Notes under the pieces: generated by a model | What the model was told of the DNA's origin: nothing | Seen by the model: only the letters and a program-made list of their open reading frames with translations | Database searches by the model: none | From: Janibacter limosus | GTDB lineage: Bacteria > Actinomycetota > Actinomycetes > Actinomycetales > Dermatophilaceae | Assembly: GCF_004295485.1 (NCBI RefSeq) | Contig: NZ_CP036164.1 | Span: 3,038,001-3,102,000 of the forward strand | Direction: 5' to 3' | Length of the DNA: 64,000 bases | Part shown: positions 1 to 9,312 of the stretch, piece by piece | Position numbering within the stretch: position 1 is the first letter of the stretch | Layout of the letters: each line of letters begins with the position of its first letter | Position numbers and translations under genes: made by a program

Positions 1-563
1 AAGAGCATCCGCTGGCTGCCGCGCGGCGTCTTGTCGAGGATGCGCTTGACGACCGGCAGGAAGCCGAGGTCGGACATGTGGTCGGCCTCGTCGAGGATGG
101 TGACCTCGACGGAGCTGAGGTCGATGTGGCCCTGGTTGATCAGGTCCTCGAGACGACCGGGGCAGGCGACGACCACGTCGACGCCCTTGCCGATGGCCTG
201 GACCTGGGGGCCCTGGCCGACGCCGCCGAAGACGGTGCGGCTGCGCATGCCGAGGACGGAGGCGAAGGGGGCCAGCACGTCGTCGATCTGCGTCGCGAGC
301 TCACGCGTCGGGGCAAGGATCAGCGCGCGGGGGCGCTTGGACTGGCGGGTGCGGCCGCTCGCCGCGAGGCGTGCGAGCATCGGCAGGACGAAGGCGAGGG
401 TCTTGCCCGAGCCGGTACGCCCGCGGCCGAGGACGTCCCGGCCGGCGAGGGAGTCAGGCAGCGTGGCCGCCTGGATCGGGCTGGGGATGGTGATGCCGTC
501 CTTCTCGAGGATCGAGGTCAGGGCGGCGGGTACGCCGAGGTCGGCGAAAGTCGTGGTGGTCAC
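1..563 (-). CDS. DEAD-box ATP-dependent RNA helicase, N-terminal part (runs off window)
   Basis: RNA-unwinding ATPase of the DEAD-box family, probably acting in RNA folding, ribosome assembly or cold response. Read from a GTG at 563, the 187 visible residues contain a Q-motif Gln at residue 31, Walker A GRTGSGKT at 48-55, PTREL at 85-89, CPGR at 134-137 (TPGR in most members) and DEAD at 158-161. The helicase C-terminal domain lies beyond the left edge. GGAG lies 10 nt upstream of the GTG; an in-frame ATG at 590 is an alternative start. A long leader of about 90-110 nt separates the start from a candidate promoter, as is common for cold-induced helicases. The family is certain; the specific member is not. 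Confidence 0.93.
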   Translation of the reverse strand, partial: MTTTTFADLGVPAALTSILEKDGITIPSPIQAATLPDSLAGRDVLGRGRTGSGKTLAFVLPMLARLAASGRTRQSKRPRALILAPTRELATQIDDVLAPFASVLGMRSRTVFGGVGQGPQVQAIGKGVDVVVACPGRLEDLINQGHIDLSSVEVTILDEADHMSDLGFLPVVKRILDKTPRGSQRML

Positions 564-680
564 GAAGGGGGTGCTCCAATACGGAGTCATGATGCTTCGG
601 TTCTGCCCGGCGCGGGTCCGTCCTGCGGAAGGCAGGGGTATCGCGGCGCGATGGCATCGTTGCAAAAAGAGAAGCAGCGC

Positions 681-709
681 ACTGCAGAACTGGGCGGCTG
701 CTTCGTCAA
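681..709 (-). promoter_or_regulatory. Candidate sigma-70-type promoter for the helicase gene
   Basis: On the minus strand TTGACG (704-709) and TGCAGT (681-686) are separated by exactly 17 bp, a reasonable -35/-10 pair upstream of the DEAD-box helicase. The -10 is weak. The remaining bases between 563 and 869 show no gene that I can support. Confidence 0.35.
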
Positions 710-803
710 GTGTAGCGGCCGAAGGGGGTGGGCCTTGACCACTCGTGTGGACGAGGGGGCGAAAACCGCCTCGGGCCGGCATGCCAGGGCGCTCTCCGGT
801 GAC

Positions 804-860
804 TCCCGTTCTGCTCCTCCTGGTGGGTCAGAGTGACTCACCACAAGGAGCAGGACGGGA
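804..860 (-). terminator. Long imperfect hairpin downstream of the 81-aa gene
   Basis: Arms 804-830 and 834-860 pair at 23 of 27 positions around a 3-nt loop (GAG). The hairpin begins 9 bp after the stop of the minus-strand gene at 869-1114. There is no clear T-tract, so it is a terminator-like or mRNA 3'-end structure and not a textbook intrinsic terminator. Confidence 0.55.
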
Positions 861-868
861 GGCGCCAA

Positions 869-1114
869 TCAGGCGAGTTCCCAGCCACCGCTTCTCTTGC
901 CGTCCTTCGACTTCAGGACTCCCTCGTCACGCAGGACCTGAGCCGCCCAGCGCAGGTCGTACTGCCAGCTGTAGAAGAGGTCGCCGGAGCTGCGGAGGTC
1001 ATCTTCGTGGTGCTGCCACACGAACTTCGCGACCTCAAGAACAGACATCTCATGCTTCTCGGACTCGAGGGCCTCGACGACCCACGTCTTCAGGATGTCC
1101 TTGTTGCTCGCCAT
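869..1114 (-). CDS. Small conserved-looking protein, winged-helix-like, unknown function
   Basis: An 81-aa soluble protein starting MASNKDILKTWVVEAL, with ATG at 1114. The pattern of amphipathic helices followed by a DEGVLKSKDGKRSGGWEL tail resembles the small winged-helix modules found at the N-termini of Mrr-like or HARE-HTH proteins, where a strand-turn-strand wing ends the fold. I do not recognise a named family. The gene stands alone and is followed by a strong hairpin at 804-860. Amino-acid composition (aromatic-rich, no Arg/Pro/Ala bias) supports real coding and not a GC shadow. Function unknown. Confidence 0.6.
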   Translation of the reverse strand: MASNKDILKTWVVEALESEKHEMSVLEVAKFVWQHHEDDLRSSGDLFYSWQYDLRWAAQVLRDEGVLKSKDGKRSGGWELA

Positions 1115-1223
1115 GGGCGCAGCTTCTCAGGAGTTGGGCGCCGAGACCAGAGCCAAGCTGCAGTCCAGCTACGACCCGACGACGGGAGCTGACACTCCCT
1201 TCGTCCCAGCTCAGGGTTGCGGC

Positions 1224-1490
1224 ATGGACTGCACCCAGCGAACCCACGACGCCCCCGACCACACCGCTGAGCTGACGAAGCTGCGGGCCCGTCTCTACGC
1301 GCCGGAGCTCAGCGCCCTCGAAGCTGCAGCGATGCTCGCTGCCACCGAGCTGCTCCGCGCCCATGAGCGGGGGGACTTCGAGATCTGCGACAACGGCTAC
1401 TGCGTCTCGCTCATCTCACTGTGCCTTGGCTCCCCCTTCGAGCTCGCGCACCACGAGGAGGAGGACTGCCCCTGCTGCTGCCACGACTGA
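1224..1490 (+). CDS. Hypothetical small acidic protein with Cys-rich C-terminus
   Basis: An 88-aa reading frame from ATG 1224, preceded by AGGG 8-11 nt upstream. The middle is helical with many Glu/Ala/Leu. The C-terminus carries a His-His-Glu-Glu-Glu-Asp stretch followed by CPCCCHD, which could bind a metal; that is inference only. A longer start at 1113 would overlap the divergent gene's start. No family recognised. The frame has actinobacterial third-position GC but the gene is short, so confidence is limited. Confidence 0.4.
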   Translation: MDCTQRTHDAPDHTAELTKLRARLYAPELSALEAAAMLAATELLRAHERGDFEICDNGYCVSLISLCLGSPFELAHHEEEDCPCCCHD

Positions 1491-1581
1491 GGTAGGGGCA
1501 AGTCAGCCGCACTTCGTGTCGCCAGCAGCACCACGAGCTGTGGCTGACCACACCAGGTGCGGCCAGCCACAGCTCGTGCGT

Positions 1582-1622
1582 CCCTTCGAGACGGTTGCTG
1601 CGCAACCTCCTCAGGGACCGGG
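1582..1622 (+). repeat. REP-like palindrome, copy 1
   Basis: Near-consensus copy: CCCTTCGAGACG, an inner hairpin GGTTGC-TGC-GCAACC, then CTCCTCAGGGACCGGGG. It lies at the 3' end of gdhA, whose stop is at 1628. Confidence 0.85.
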
Positions 1623-1627
1623 GTGGA

Positions 1628-3119
<1,492 letters not shown>

Positions 3120-3147
3120 TCGCGGGGGGCCGTGGGAGGGTTGGGAC

Positions 3148-3462
3148 ATGAGTACACCCGTGAGCCGCGAGCGCAATCCCGATCGTTTCGAGATCACCAG
3201 TGATGGTGTCGTGGCCGGTTTCGCCCAGTTCGCCGACCACGACGGACGCCGGGTCTTCTTCCACACCGAGATCGGCGAGGAGTTCGGCGGGCAGGGCCTG
3301 GCCGGCATCGTCGTCGAGGAGGCCGTCAAGGCCACCCGCGAGGAGGGCCTGACCCTCGTCGCCGTCTGCCCCTACGTCAAGAAGTGGCTGACCAAGCACC
3401 CCGAGCACGACGACATCACCTCACCGGTGACGCCCGCGGACCTCGCGGCCATCAACGCCTGA
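3148..3462 (+). CDS. Small GNAT-type N-acetyltransferase (YjdJ/GCN5-related)
   Basis: A 104-aa single-domain protein of the short GNAT subfamily (COG2388-like). It has FEITSDGVVAGFAQFADHDGRRVFFHTEI followed by the acetyl-CoA-binding turn GGQGLAGIVVEEAV near residues 52-66, then a C-terminal CPYVKKWLTKHPEH. The substrate is unknown for this subfamily. ATG 3148 has a purine-rich GGGAGGG upstream. It is followed after 20 bp by the exonuclease III gene in the same direction, so the two may be co-transcribed. Confidence 0.8.
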   Translation: MSTPVSRERNPDRFEITSDGVVAGFAQFADHDGRRVFFHTEIGEEFGGQGLAGIVVEEAVKATREEGLTLVAVCPYVKKWLTKHPEHDDITSPVTPADLAAINA

Positions 3463-3482
3463 GCGGAGAACCACCCCAACCC

Positions 3483-4400
3483 ATGCGCATCGCCACCTTC
3501 AACGTCAACGGCATCCGAGCAGCACAGCGCAGGGGCTTCGAGGCCTGGCTGGCCGAGCGCGCACCCGATGTCGTCGCGCTCCAAGAGGTCCGCTGCCCCG
3601 CCGAGGCACTGCCCAGCGGGGTCTTCAGGGACTACCACCTGGCCTACGAGCCCGGCCATCTCGCCGGCCGCAACGGCGTCGCCGTCCTCACCCGCACCCG
3701 CCCGACGGCCGTGCGCACCTGGGACGGCGAGGTCCTCATGCGAGCACCCGGTGAGGAGCACCTGCACACCGAGCCCGCCCCGGCCGGCACGATGGCGCGC
3801 GGGTTGTCCCCCTTCGCCTCCGAGGGGCGCTACATCGAGGTCGATCTCGCGGACTCTGCGCTGACCGTGGCCTCGCTCTACCTGCCGAAGGGGGGCCTGC
3901 CCGCCCACCTGCAGAAGCCCGGCGGTCGCGAGGTCCCCGACGGCGGGGCCAAGTACGACCGCAAGATGGGCTTCCTCGCCTCCTTCGCCCGGCAGCTCGA
4001 CCGCTCCCGCAAGGCGGCCAAGGCTGCTGGACGCGAGTTCCTCCTGCTCGGCGACCTCAACGTCGCGCACACCCGGCAGGACCTCACCAACTGGCGCACG
4101 AGCAACAAGGCCGAGGGGTTCCTGCCCGAGGAGCGCGAGTGGATCGGGTCGATCATCTCCCCGCGCACGCTCGTCGACGTCGTGCGCAGCGTGCACCCCG
4201 ACGCCGACGGCCCCTACTCGTGGTGGTCGTGGATGGGCGGCGCCTTCGACCGGGACACCGGCTGGCGCATCGACTACCACCTGGCGACCCCCGGCCTGGC
4301 CAAGCGGGCCGTCACGGCCGGCACCGACCGCCCGGCGAGTGGACCGGAGCGGGTCAGTGACCACGCGGCCGTCGTCGTGGACTATGCCTGGGCACCCTGA
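3483..4400 (+). CDS. xthA: Exodeoxyribonuclease III (AP endonuclease)
   Basis: Mg-dependent AP endonuclease/3'-5' exonuclease of the ExoIII/Xth family, acting in base-excision repair. The 305-aa product starts MRIATFNVNGIRAA. It shows the catalytic Glu in LQEVR (E35), the GDLNVAH Asp-Asn pair, the WRIDYHLATP segment and the C-terminal SDHAAVVVDY catalytic Asp-His. A longer-than-average insertion (HLQKPGGREVPDGGAKYD) sits before the active-site helix, as in actinobacterial Xth enzymes. The gene lies directly after the GNAT gene. Confidence 0.94.
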   Translation: MRIATFNVNGIRAAQRRGFEAWLAERAPDVVALQEVRCPAEALPSGVFRDYHLAYEPGHLAGRNGVAVLTRTRPTAVRTWDGEVLMRAPGEEHLHTEPAPAGTMARGLSPFASEGRYIEVDLADSALTVASLYLPKGGLPAHLQKPGGREVPDGGAKYDRKMGFLASFARQLDRSRKAAKAAGREFLLLGDLNVAHTRQDLTNWRTSNKAEGFLPEEREWIGSIISPRTLVDVVRSVHPDADGPYSWWSWMGGAFDRDTGWRIDYHLATPGLAKRAVTAGTDRPASGPERVSDHAAVVVDYAWAP

Positions 4401-4429
4401 GGAGGCCGTCCGCGGCCGTCTCGAAGGGC
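4395..4429 (-). repeat. REP-like palindrome, copy 3 (inverted)
   Basis: Reverse-orientation copy CCCTGAGGAGGCCGTCCGCGG...CTCGAAGGG. Its first bases overlap the xthA stop codon. The inner palindrome is GGCCGTCCGCGGCC-like, the same variant as copies 7 and 11. Confidence 0.75.
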
Positions 4430-4447
4430 GCGGACTAACGTGGGCAC

Positions 4448-4804
4448 ATGAGCGATGTCACCGTGCTGCACAACCCGAAGTGCTCGACCTCCCGCGCTGC
4501 CCTGGACAACCTCGACGGCGTCGGCGTCGAGGCCGACGTGCTCCAGTACCTCAAGGAGCCGCTCGACGAGGCCGCGCTGCGCGAGCTCATCGGCAAGCTC
4601 GAGGACGAGCCGACCGACCTGGTCCGCCGCGACTCCTTCTTCAAGGAGCAGGGCCTGACCGACGCCGACGTCGCGACCGTCGACCAGGTCGTCGCCGTCC
4701 TCGTCGAGCACCCGCGCCTGATGCAGCGCCCCGTCATCGTCAAGGGTGACCGCGCGATCATCGGCCGCCCCAAGGAGCGGGTCGCTGCCTTCGTCACGGG
4801 CTGA
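4448..4804 (+). CDS. ArsC-family reductase (arsenate reductase/Spx-like)
   Basis: A 118-aa thioredoxin-fold protein of the glutaredoxin-dependent ArsC family. The N-terminus TVLHNPKCSTSRAAL places the catalytic cysteine at residue 12. The arginines that bind the oxyanion in ArsC are present in LVRRDSFF and LMQRPVIV. It probably reduces arsenate or a related thiol substrate in the cytosol. No ars operon partners are nearby, so an Spx/YffB-type role cannot be excluded. Confidence 0.87.
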   Translation: MSDVTVLHNPKCSTSRAALDNLDGVGVEADVLQYLKEPLDEAALRELIGKLEDEPTDLVRRDSFFKEQGLTDADVATVDQVVAVLVEHPRLMQRPVIVKGDRAIIGRPKERVAAFVTG

Positions 4805-4837
4805 CCACCCGCTCGGGACGGGCGATACGGTGACGAC

Positions 4838-5158
4838 ATGATCCTCATCGTCGTGAAGTACCGCACCAAGCCCGAGTACACCGAGCAGTGGCCGGAGATC
4901 GTGGACGAGTTCACCCGGGCCACGCTCGCCGAGCCCGGCAACATCTTCTTCGAGTGGTCGATGAGCCTGGACACCGACGACGAGTGGGTGCTCGTCGAGG
5001 CATTCCAGGACGACGCCGGCGAGGCCCACGTCACGAGCGACCACTTCGCCAAGGGACTGGAGGCCATGCGTCCTGCGCTCGCCGAGACCCCGCGCATCAT
5101 CAGCCGCACCGTCGAGGGCAGCGGCTGGGACGAGATGGGCGAGCTCAAGGTCGACTGA
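4838..5158 (+). CDS. Antibiotic-biosynthesis-monooxygenase (ABM) domain protein
   Basis: A 106-aa dimeric alpha/beta-barrel protein starting MILIVVKYRTKPEYTEQWPEIVDEF, with the EFTRATLAEPGNIFFEW and EAFQDDAGEAHVTSDHF segments typical of YgiN/ABM-type putative quinol monooxygenases. These are small cofactor-free oxygenases or scavengers of reactive quinones. It begins 33 bp after the ArsC-like gene and probably shares its transcript. Confidence 0.85.
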   Translation: MILIVVKYRTKPEYTEQWPEIVDEFTRATLAEPGNIFFEWSMSLDTDDEWVLVEAFQDDAGEAHVTSDHFAKGLEAMRPALAETPRIISRTVEGSGWDEMGELKVD

Positions 5159-5165
5159 CCTGCGC

Positions 5166-6350
5166 TCAGGCTCGTCGCAGCACCCCGTGCCCGACGAGCT
5201 GGGTGGCGGCGGTCCGCACCAGGTCGAGCGCCTGCGGGTGCTCGCCGAGCTCCGCCACCACCCGTGCCGCGAGCTGGTCGAGGGACATCGGGTCGGCAGC
5301 CGCGCGCCAGACCACCGCTCCCGGACCGGCGAGGCGAAGGGGGCGTGCCCCGGCCATCACGAGCACCTCACCGTCGCAGGCGATCGCGTCCGACCAGGGC
5401 GCCCGCGCCAGCAGGTCGCCCTCTTCGATAGAGACCGCGTCGAGGTCCTGGCTGAAGGAGACCGCGTCCGCGGGCAGGCGGTCTGCGACCGTCGCCGGGA
5501 GGTGCTCCCAGATCGGCTCGGTCGGCGCCGCGCGCTCCAGATAGTCACGCACCAGCTCGTGGCAGGTGTCGATCTCGGCGTAGCGCAGCGTCGACGGCGG
5601 CCCCCCGGCGGTGACCGCTCGAGCGAGCCGGTCCAGTCCGTCGTCGAGCCACCACGTCGACGAGGTCTCGGGGAGGACGGCGAGCACCTGCTCGATGAGC
5701 CCGACCTCCTCGATGGCGGGGGCGGTGGCCTCCGGGTCGCGGCTGAGGGTGAGCAGGGCCGTCAGTCGTGGCGCCGAGGGGGTCGGCCCCAGACCGAGGG
5801 CATCGGGTCCGAGCTCCTCCTTGTGGAACCGGTCGGCCGGGTCGATGACGAGCGAAGGGGGCTTGGGGTGCGGCGCGATCCGGCCGTCCAGCAGGAGGAT
5901 GACCGACTCGTCGGAGACATACCCGAGCCGGGTCCCCAGCACCCGGGTCGCCGTCGACTTGCCCCCTCCAGAGGGGGCGACGAGCGCGAGCGCCCGACCG
6001 TCCGGGTCGGCGAGCGCCGCGGCGTGCAGCAGGGTCACCCGGCCGCGCAGCCGCGTCAGGCCCGCCCGGGTGATCTCGCGGGAGAGCGCATAGGGCACTC
6101 GGTCGGCGGTCGCGGCACCCGCGATGAGCACCCCCGGCTCGCGGTCGGTGGGCGCGTCACCCTGGTAGACCCGCACCCGCACGGGGTCCTCGTCGAGGCG
6201 CACGGTGTCCGGGTCGCCGGCCAGGGCGATGCACCGCTGCCAGCGCTCGGCCATCGCCTGAGCCTGGGCGTCGTCGAGGTCGCTGACGTCGAGGACCCAG
6301 CTGCAGCCCATCGTCACGAGATCGATCGTGCGCGTGCCCACGTCTGCCAC
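5166..6350 (-). CDS. HPr-kinase-like P-loop protein fused to a PqqD-like domain
   Basis: A 394-aa protein with a P-loop APSGGGKST at residues 125-133, embedded in an HprK-like context (LLHAAALAD before the loop, YVSDESVILL after it). The C-terminal ~70 residues (RLAGPGAVVWRAAADPMSLDQLAARVVAEL...LVGHGVLRRA) form a PqqD-like winged helix, the fold used as a RiPP leader-recognition element. Such pairs normally sit in lasso-peptide or other RiPP clusters, but no precursor, cyclase or ABC transporter is seen here. The GTG start at 6350 gives VADVGTRTIDLV; ATG 6311 is a shorter option. The gene ends 7 bp from the convergent ABM gene. Biological role unknown. Confidence 0.75.
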   Translation of the reverse strand: MADVGTRTIDLVTMGCSWVLDVSDLDDAQAQAMAERWQRCIALAGDPDTVRLDEDPVRVRVYQGDAPTDREPGVLIAGAATADRVPYALSREITRAGLTRLRGRVTLLHAAALADPDGRALALVAPSGGGKSTATRVLGTRLGYVSDESVILLLDGRIAPHPKPPSLVIDPADRFHKEELGPDALGLGPTPSAPRLTALLTLSRDPEATAPAIEEVGLIEQVLAVLPETSSTWWLDDGLDRLARAVTAGGPPSTLRYAEIDTCHELVRDYLERAAPTEPIWEHLPATVADRLPADAVSFSQDLDAVSIEEGDLLARAPWSDAIACDGEVLVMAGARPLRLAGPGAVVWRAAADPMSLDQLAARVVAELGEHPQALDLVRTAATQLVGHGVLRRA

Positions 6351-6459
6351 CGGTGCGGCCCTCCCTTCGCCCGGCCACACTCTGCCAGAGCGGGGACCGG
6401 TCACGAGAGCGGGATCCACCCCCTTCGTCCCTCGCTGACGGAGCACTAGGCTCGGCAGC

Positions 6460-7536
6460 ATGTCGCGACCACACGCAGCCGCGATCCTCGAGGACTCGTG
6501 GCACCGGCAGGTCGCCGGGGCCATGCGGCGCCGGGGATGGGGCACGCGCGTGCTCACCTACACCGGCTACGGCAGCGTCGAGCGGGTGCGCGTCCTCGGC
6601 CGGGTGCTCATGACCCGCCGGCCCTACGCCCCCGCCGCCGCCGACGCCACCGCCACCTGGCTGGAGCTGCGCACCGCCGACCACGAGCGGCGTGGCTGGC
6701 GGGGCTTCTTCACCACTCCCGCCGCCGGCGAGCCGCTCACCGTGCGCATCGGCGAGCGCGAGTACCGCACCCGCTCCAACCGCTCCGGCATGCTCGACCT
6801 GACGATCACCGACCACGGACTCGAGCCCGGCTGGCACGACGTCGAGATCGCCTCGCCGAGGGCCGCGGACACGACCGCCGCCGTCTTCGTCGTCGCCCCC
6901 GACCAGACCTTCGGCATCGTCTCCGACATCGACGACACGATCATCACCACGACGATGCCGCGGCCGATGATCGCGGCGTACAACACCTTCTTCCGGCACG
7001 AGGGCACCCGGCGCGCGGTGCCCGGCATGGCGACCATGTACCGCGAGCTGCTCGCCCAGCACCCCGGTGCGCCGATCGTCTACGTCTCGACGGGCGCGTG
7101 GAACGCCGTGCCGCCCCTCACCCGCTTCATGCGCCGGGCCGGCTACCCCCTCGGCCCGCTGCTGATGACCGAGTGGGGCCCGACCAACACCGGCTGGTTC
7201 CGCTCCGGCCAGGACCACAAGCGGGCCTGCCTGCACCGGCTGGCGCGCGAGCTGCCCGAGATCCGCTGGGTGCTCATCGGCGACGACGGCCAGCACGACC
7301 CGAGCCTCTACGGCGAGTTCGCCGAGCAGCGCCCCGACCGCGTGCGCGCCATCGGGATCCGGGTGCTCACCGCGACCGAGCAGCTGCTCAGCCACTTCAC
7401 CCCGATCGCGACCGACGACTACGAGCAGCACGTCGGGGTCGAGCTGCCGGTCTGCCGGGCCGAGGACGGCTGGACGATGATCGAGCAGATGCGCAAGGCT
7501 CTCGGGTCCACCACGAGCGGAGCCCCCCGTGCCTGA
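6460..7536 (+). CDS. App1-like phosphatidate phosphatase (DUF2183) family protein
   Basis: A 358-aa protein with an N-terminal beta domain and a C-terminal HAD-like phosphatase domain. The DIDDT catalytic motif is at residues 156-160, followed by YVSTGAWN and the VLIGDDGQHDPSLY acidic motif. Members related to yeast App1 dephosphorylate phosphatidate; the bacterial substrate is unproven. There is no signal peptide. Its last 8 bp overlap the start of the DNA glycosylase gene, so the two are translationally coupled. Confidence 0.88.
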   Translation: MSRPHAAAILEDSWHRQVAGAMRRRGWGTRVLTYTGYGSVERVRVLGRVLMTRRPYAPAAADATATWLELRTADHERRGWRGFFTTPAAGEPLTVRIGEREYRTRSNRSGMLDLTITDHGLEPGWHDVEIASPRAADTTAAVFVVAPDQTFGIVSDIDDTIITTTMPRPMIAAYNTFFRHEGTRRAVPGMATMYRELLAQHPGAPIVYVSTGAWNAVPPLTRFMRRAGYPLGPLLMTEWGPTNTGWFRSGQDHKRACLHRLARELPEIRWVLIGDDGQHDPSLYGEFAEQRPDRVRAIGIRVLTATEQLLSHFTPIATDDYEQHVGVELPVCRAEDGWTMIEQMRKALGSTTSGAPRA

Positions 7537-8389
7537 GATGCCGGAGGTGCAGGGGCTCGTCGACTTCCTCGGCGAGCGCCTCTCCGGCCTGGCGGTCGAG
7601 CGTCTCGAGCTCGCCTCCTTCTCCGTGCTCAAGACCTTCGACCCGCCGCCGCAGGCCCTCGAGGGCGCCCCGGTCGACGGGGTCCACCGGCACGGCAAGT
7701 TCATCGACATCGACTGCGACGGCACGCACCTGGTGATCCACCTGGCACGCGCCGGCTGGATCCGCTGGTCCGACGAGCTGCCGCGCACCGTGCTGCGGCC
7801 GGGCAAGTCACCGATCGCCCTGCGGGTGCGGCTCGTCGACGGGTCCGGATTCGACGTCACCGAGGCGGGGACCAAGAAGAGCCTGGCCGCCTACCTCGTC
7901 CGCGACGTCCAGGAGGTCGCCGGCATCGCCCGGCTCGGCCCCGACCCGCTCTCCGACGCGCTCGACCGCGACGCCTTCGGTGCGCTGCTCGCCGATCGCA
8001 AGACCCAGATCAAGGGAGTGCTGCGCGACCAGTCGCTCATCGCGGGGGTGGGCAACGCCTACTCCGACGAGGTGCTGCACGCGGCGCGGCTGTCCCCCTT
8101 CGCCCTCGCCTCATCGCTCACCGAGGACGAGGTCGACACCCTCCACGCGGCGCTGCGCTCGACGCTCGTCGAGGCGATTGCGGCTGCCTCCGGCAAGCCG
8201 GCCGCTCAGCTCAAGGACGCCAAGCGGTCCGGGATGCGGGTGCACGGCCGCACCGGCGAGACCTGCCCGGTGTGCGGTGACGTCGTGCGCGAGGTGAGCT
8301 TCGCCGACCGGTCGCTGCAGTACTGCGCGACCTGCCAGACGGGCGGCAAGCCGCTGGCCGACCGGCGCACGAGCAAGTTCTTGAAGTAG
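7529..8389 (+). CDS. Formamidopyrimidine-DNA glycosylase family protein (Fpg/Nei)
   Basis: Base-excision DNA glycosylase/AP lyase. With the GTG at 7529 as initiator the protein begins (M)PEMPEVQGL, placing the catalytic N-terminal Pro2 and Glu3, so this start is forced by the chemistry. HRHGKFI holds the conserved lysine (K57), LIAGVGNAYSDEVL is the helix-two-turn-helix, and CPVCGD with CATCQT forms the C-terminal zinc finger. 286 aa, usual length. It could be closer to Nei (oxidised pyrimidines) than to Fpg (8-oxoG); sequence inspection alone does not decide. Overlaps the upstream phosphatase gene by 8 bp. Confidence 0.92.
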   Translation: MPEMPEVQGLVDFLGERLSGLAVERLELASFSVLKTFDPPPQALEGAPVDGVHRHGKFIDIDCDGTHLVIHLARAGWIRWSDELPRTVLRPGKSPIALRVRLVDGSGFDVTEAGTKKSLAAYLVRDVQEVAGIARLGPDPLSDALDRDAFGALLADRKTQIKGVLRDQSLIAGVGNAYSDEVLHAARLSPFALASSLTEDEVDTLHAALRSTLVEAIAAASGKPAAQLKDAKRSGMRVHGRTGETCPVCGDVVREVSFADRSLQYCATCQTGGKPLADRRTSKFLK

Positions 8390-8392
8390 CGC

Positions 8393-9127
8393 TCAGTCGG
8401 CGGTGATGAGCCGCCAGGCGGAGCGGATGTGCTCCTCCGTCACGGCAGCCGCCCGGTCGCCATCGCCTGCGGTGACCGCCTCGAGGATGTTGCGGTGGTC
8501 GGCGCGCAGCTTGTCCGCGACCTCGTCCCAGGTCCCGACGGTGCGGAAGGCGTCGAGGATCGGCAGCCGCATCGACTCGCGGATCGCGGCCGTGAAGTCG
8601 CGCGCCAGGTGGTTGCCGGCGGCGCGGGCCAGCAGCACGTGGAAGTCGGTGTCGCAGTCGTTGAAGGTCTCCCGGTCCACCTGCGGGTCCTCCATCTGCG
8701 CGAGCAGACGCCCCATCTCGGCCAGGTGCTCGGGCGTCGCGTGGGCGGCGGCGAGACGCACGCTCAGGGTCTCGAGCGCGACGCGCACCTCGAGGACATC
8801 CGGCAGCGGGAAGTTGGCCAGGGCCACGTGCAGCCGCAGCAGGCGCCCGAGGGCGCCGCTGGGGACGGCCGTGATCATCGTGCCGCCGGCCGCGCCGGCG
8901 CCGACCGACGAGCTCACGACCCCCTGGGCCTCGAGCGTGCGGACCGCCTCGCGCACTGCTGACCGACCGACCGCGAGCATCTTGGCCAGCTCACGCTCGG
9001 CCGGCAGGGTGTCGCCGACCGCGAGCCGCCCGTCGAGGATCCTCGCGTCGACCCACTCGAGCACGACCTCGTAGGCCTTCAGGCCCGAGGCGGCCCGGGC
9101 AGGGACGGCAGCGTCGGTCACGAGCAC
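8393..9127 (-). CDS. lldR: GntR-family FCD-domain regulator of lactate use (LldR-like)
   Basis: A 244-aa transcription factor. The N-terminal GntR winged helix includes LPAERELAKMLAVGRSAVREAVRTLEAQGVV. The C-terminal all-helical FCD domain has the metal/ligand-binding Asp and His residues in DCDTDFHVLLARAAGNHLA and ADHRNILEAVTAGD. It is transcribed divergently from the L-lactate permease and lut genes. Four copies of a palindrome fitting the LldR-type pattern TNGTNNNACNA lie between the two starts, so it very probably represses the lactate operon and is relieved by lactate. GTG start at 9127, with a second in-frame GTG at 9121. Confidence 0.9.
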   Translation of the reverse strand: MLVTDAAVPARAASGLKAYEVVLEWVDARILDGRLAVGDTLPAERELAKMLAVGRSAVREAVRTLEAQGVVSSSVGAGAAGGTMITAVPSGALGRLLRLHVALANFPLPDVLEVRVALETLSVRLAAAHATPEHLAEMGRLLAQMEDPQVDRETFNDCDTDFHVLLARAAGNHLARDFTAAIRESMRLPILDAFRTVGTWDEVADKLRADHRNILEAVTAGDGDRAAAVTEEHIRSAWRLITAD

Positions 9128-9159
9128 AGGATGTCACGGTCGACACAGCCGTGACCATG

Positions 9160-9170
9160 TGGTCAGACCA
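9160..9170. promoter_or_regulatory. LldR-type operator 1
   Basis: TGGTCAGACCA, a perfect palindrome about the central base, 33 bp upstream of the regulator start. It matches the TNGTNNNACNA pattern known for LldR-family proteins. Confidence 0.75.
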
Positions 9171-9182
9171 TTTCAGACCACG

Positions 9183-9193
9183 AGGTCAGACCA
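9183..9193. promoter_or_regulatory. LldR-type operator 2 (one mismatch)
   Basis: AGGTCAGACCA, one base from the palindrome, centred 23 bp from operator 1. That is about two helical turns, so both sites face nearly the same side of the DNA. Confidence 0.65.
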
Positions 9194-9206
9194 TTTCAAG
9201 AAATTA

Positions 9207-9217
9207 TGGTCTGACCA
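9207..9217. promoter_or_regulatory. LldR-type operator 3
   Basis: TGGTCTGACCA, palindromic with the opposite central base, 24 bp from operator 2. AAATTAT immediately before it is the most AT-rich stretch here and may be part of a promoter. Confidence 0.75.
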
Positions 9218-9261
9218 TTGACGGCGAGACCGCGCTGCCCCTATCGTCGTGTCACCAGCAA

Positions 9262-9272
9262 TGGTCTGACCA
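9262..9272. promoter_or_regulatory. LldR-type operator 4
   Basis: TGGTCTGACCA located 41 bp upstream of the lldP start codon. A bound repressor here would block transcription into the operon or lie just downstream of its transcription start. Confidence 0.75.
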
Positions 9273-9312
9273 TTACTGCTCCCCGCCCGACGACGTGCAC
9301 CCGGAGACCGAG

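Noticed and set aside
9151..9312. N-terminal extension of the lactate permease through the operators
   Set aside because: The extra 54 residues translate operator DNA and look unlike protein; ATG 9313 has its own Shine-Dalgarno.
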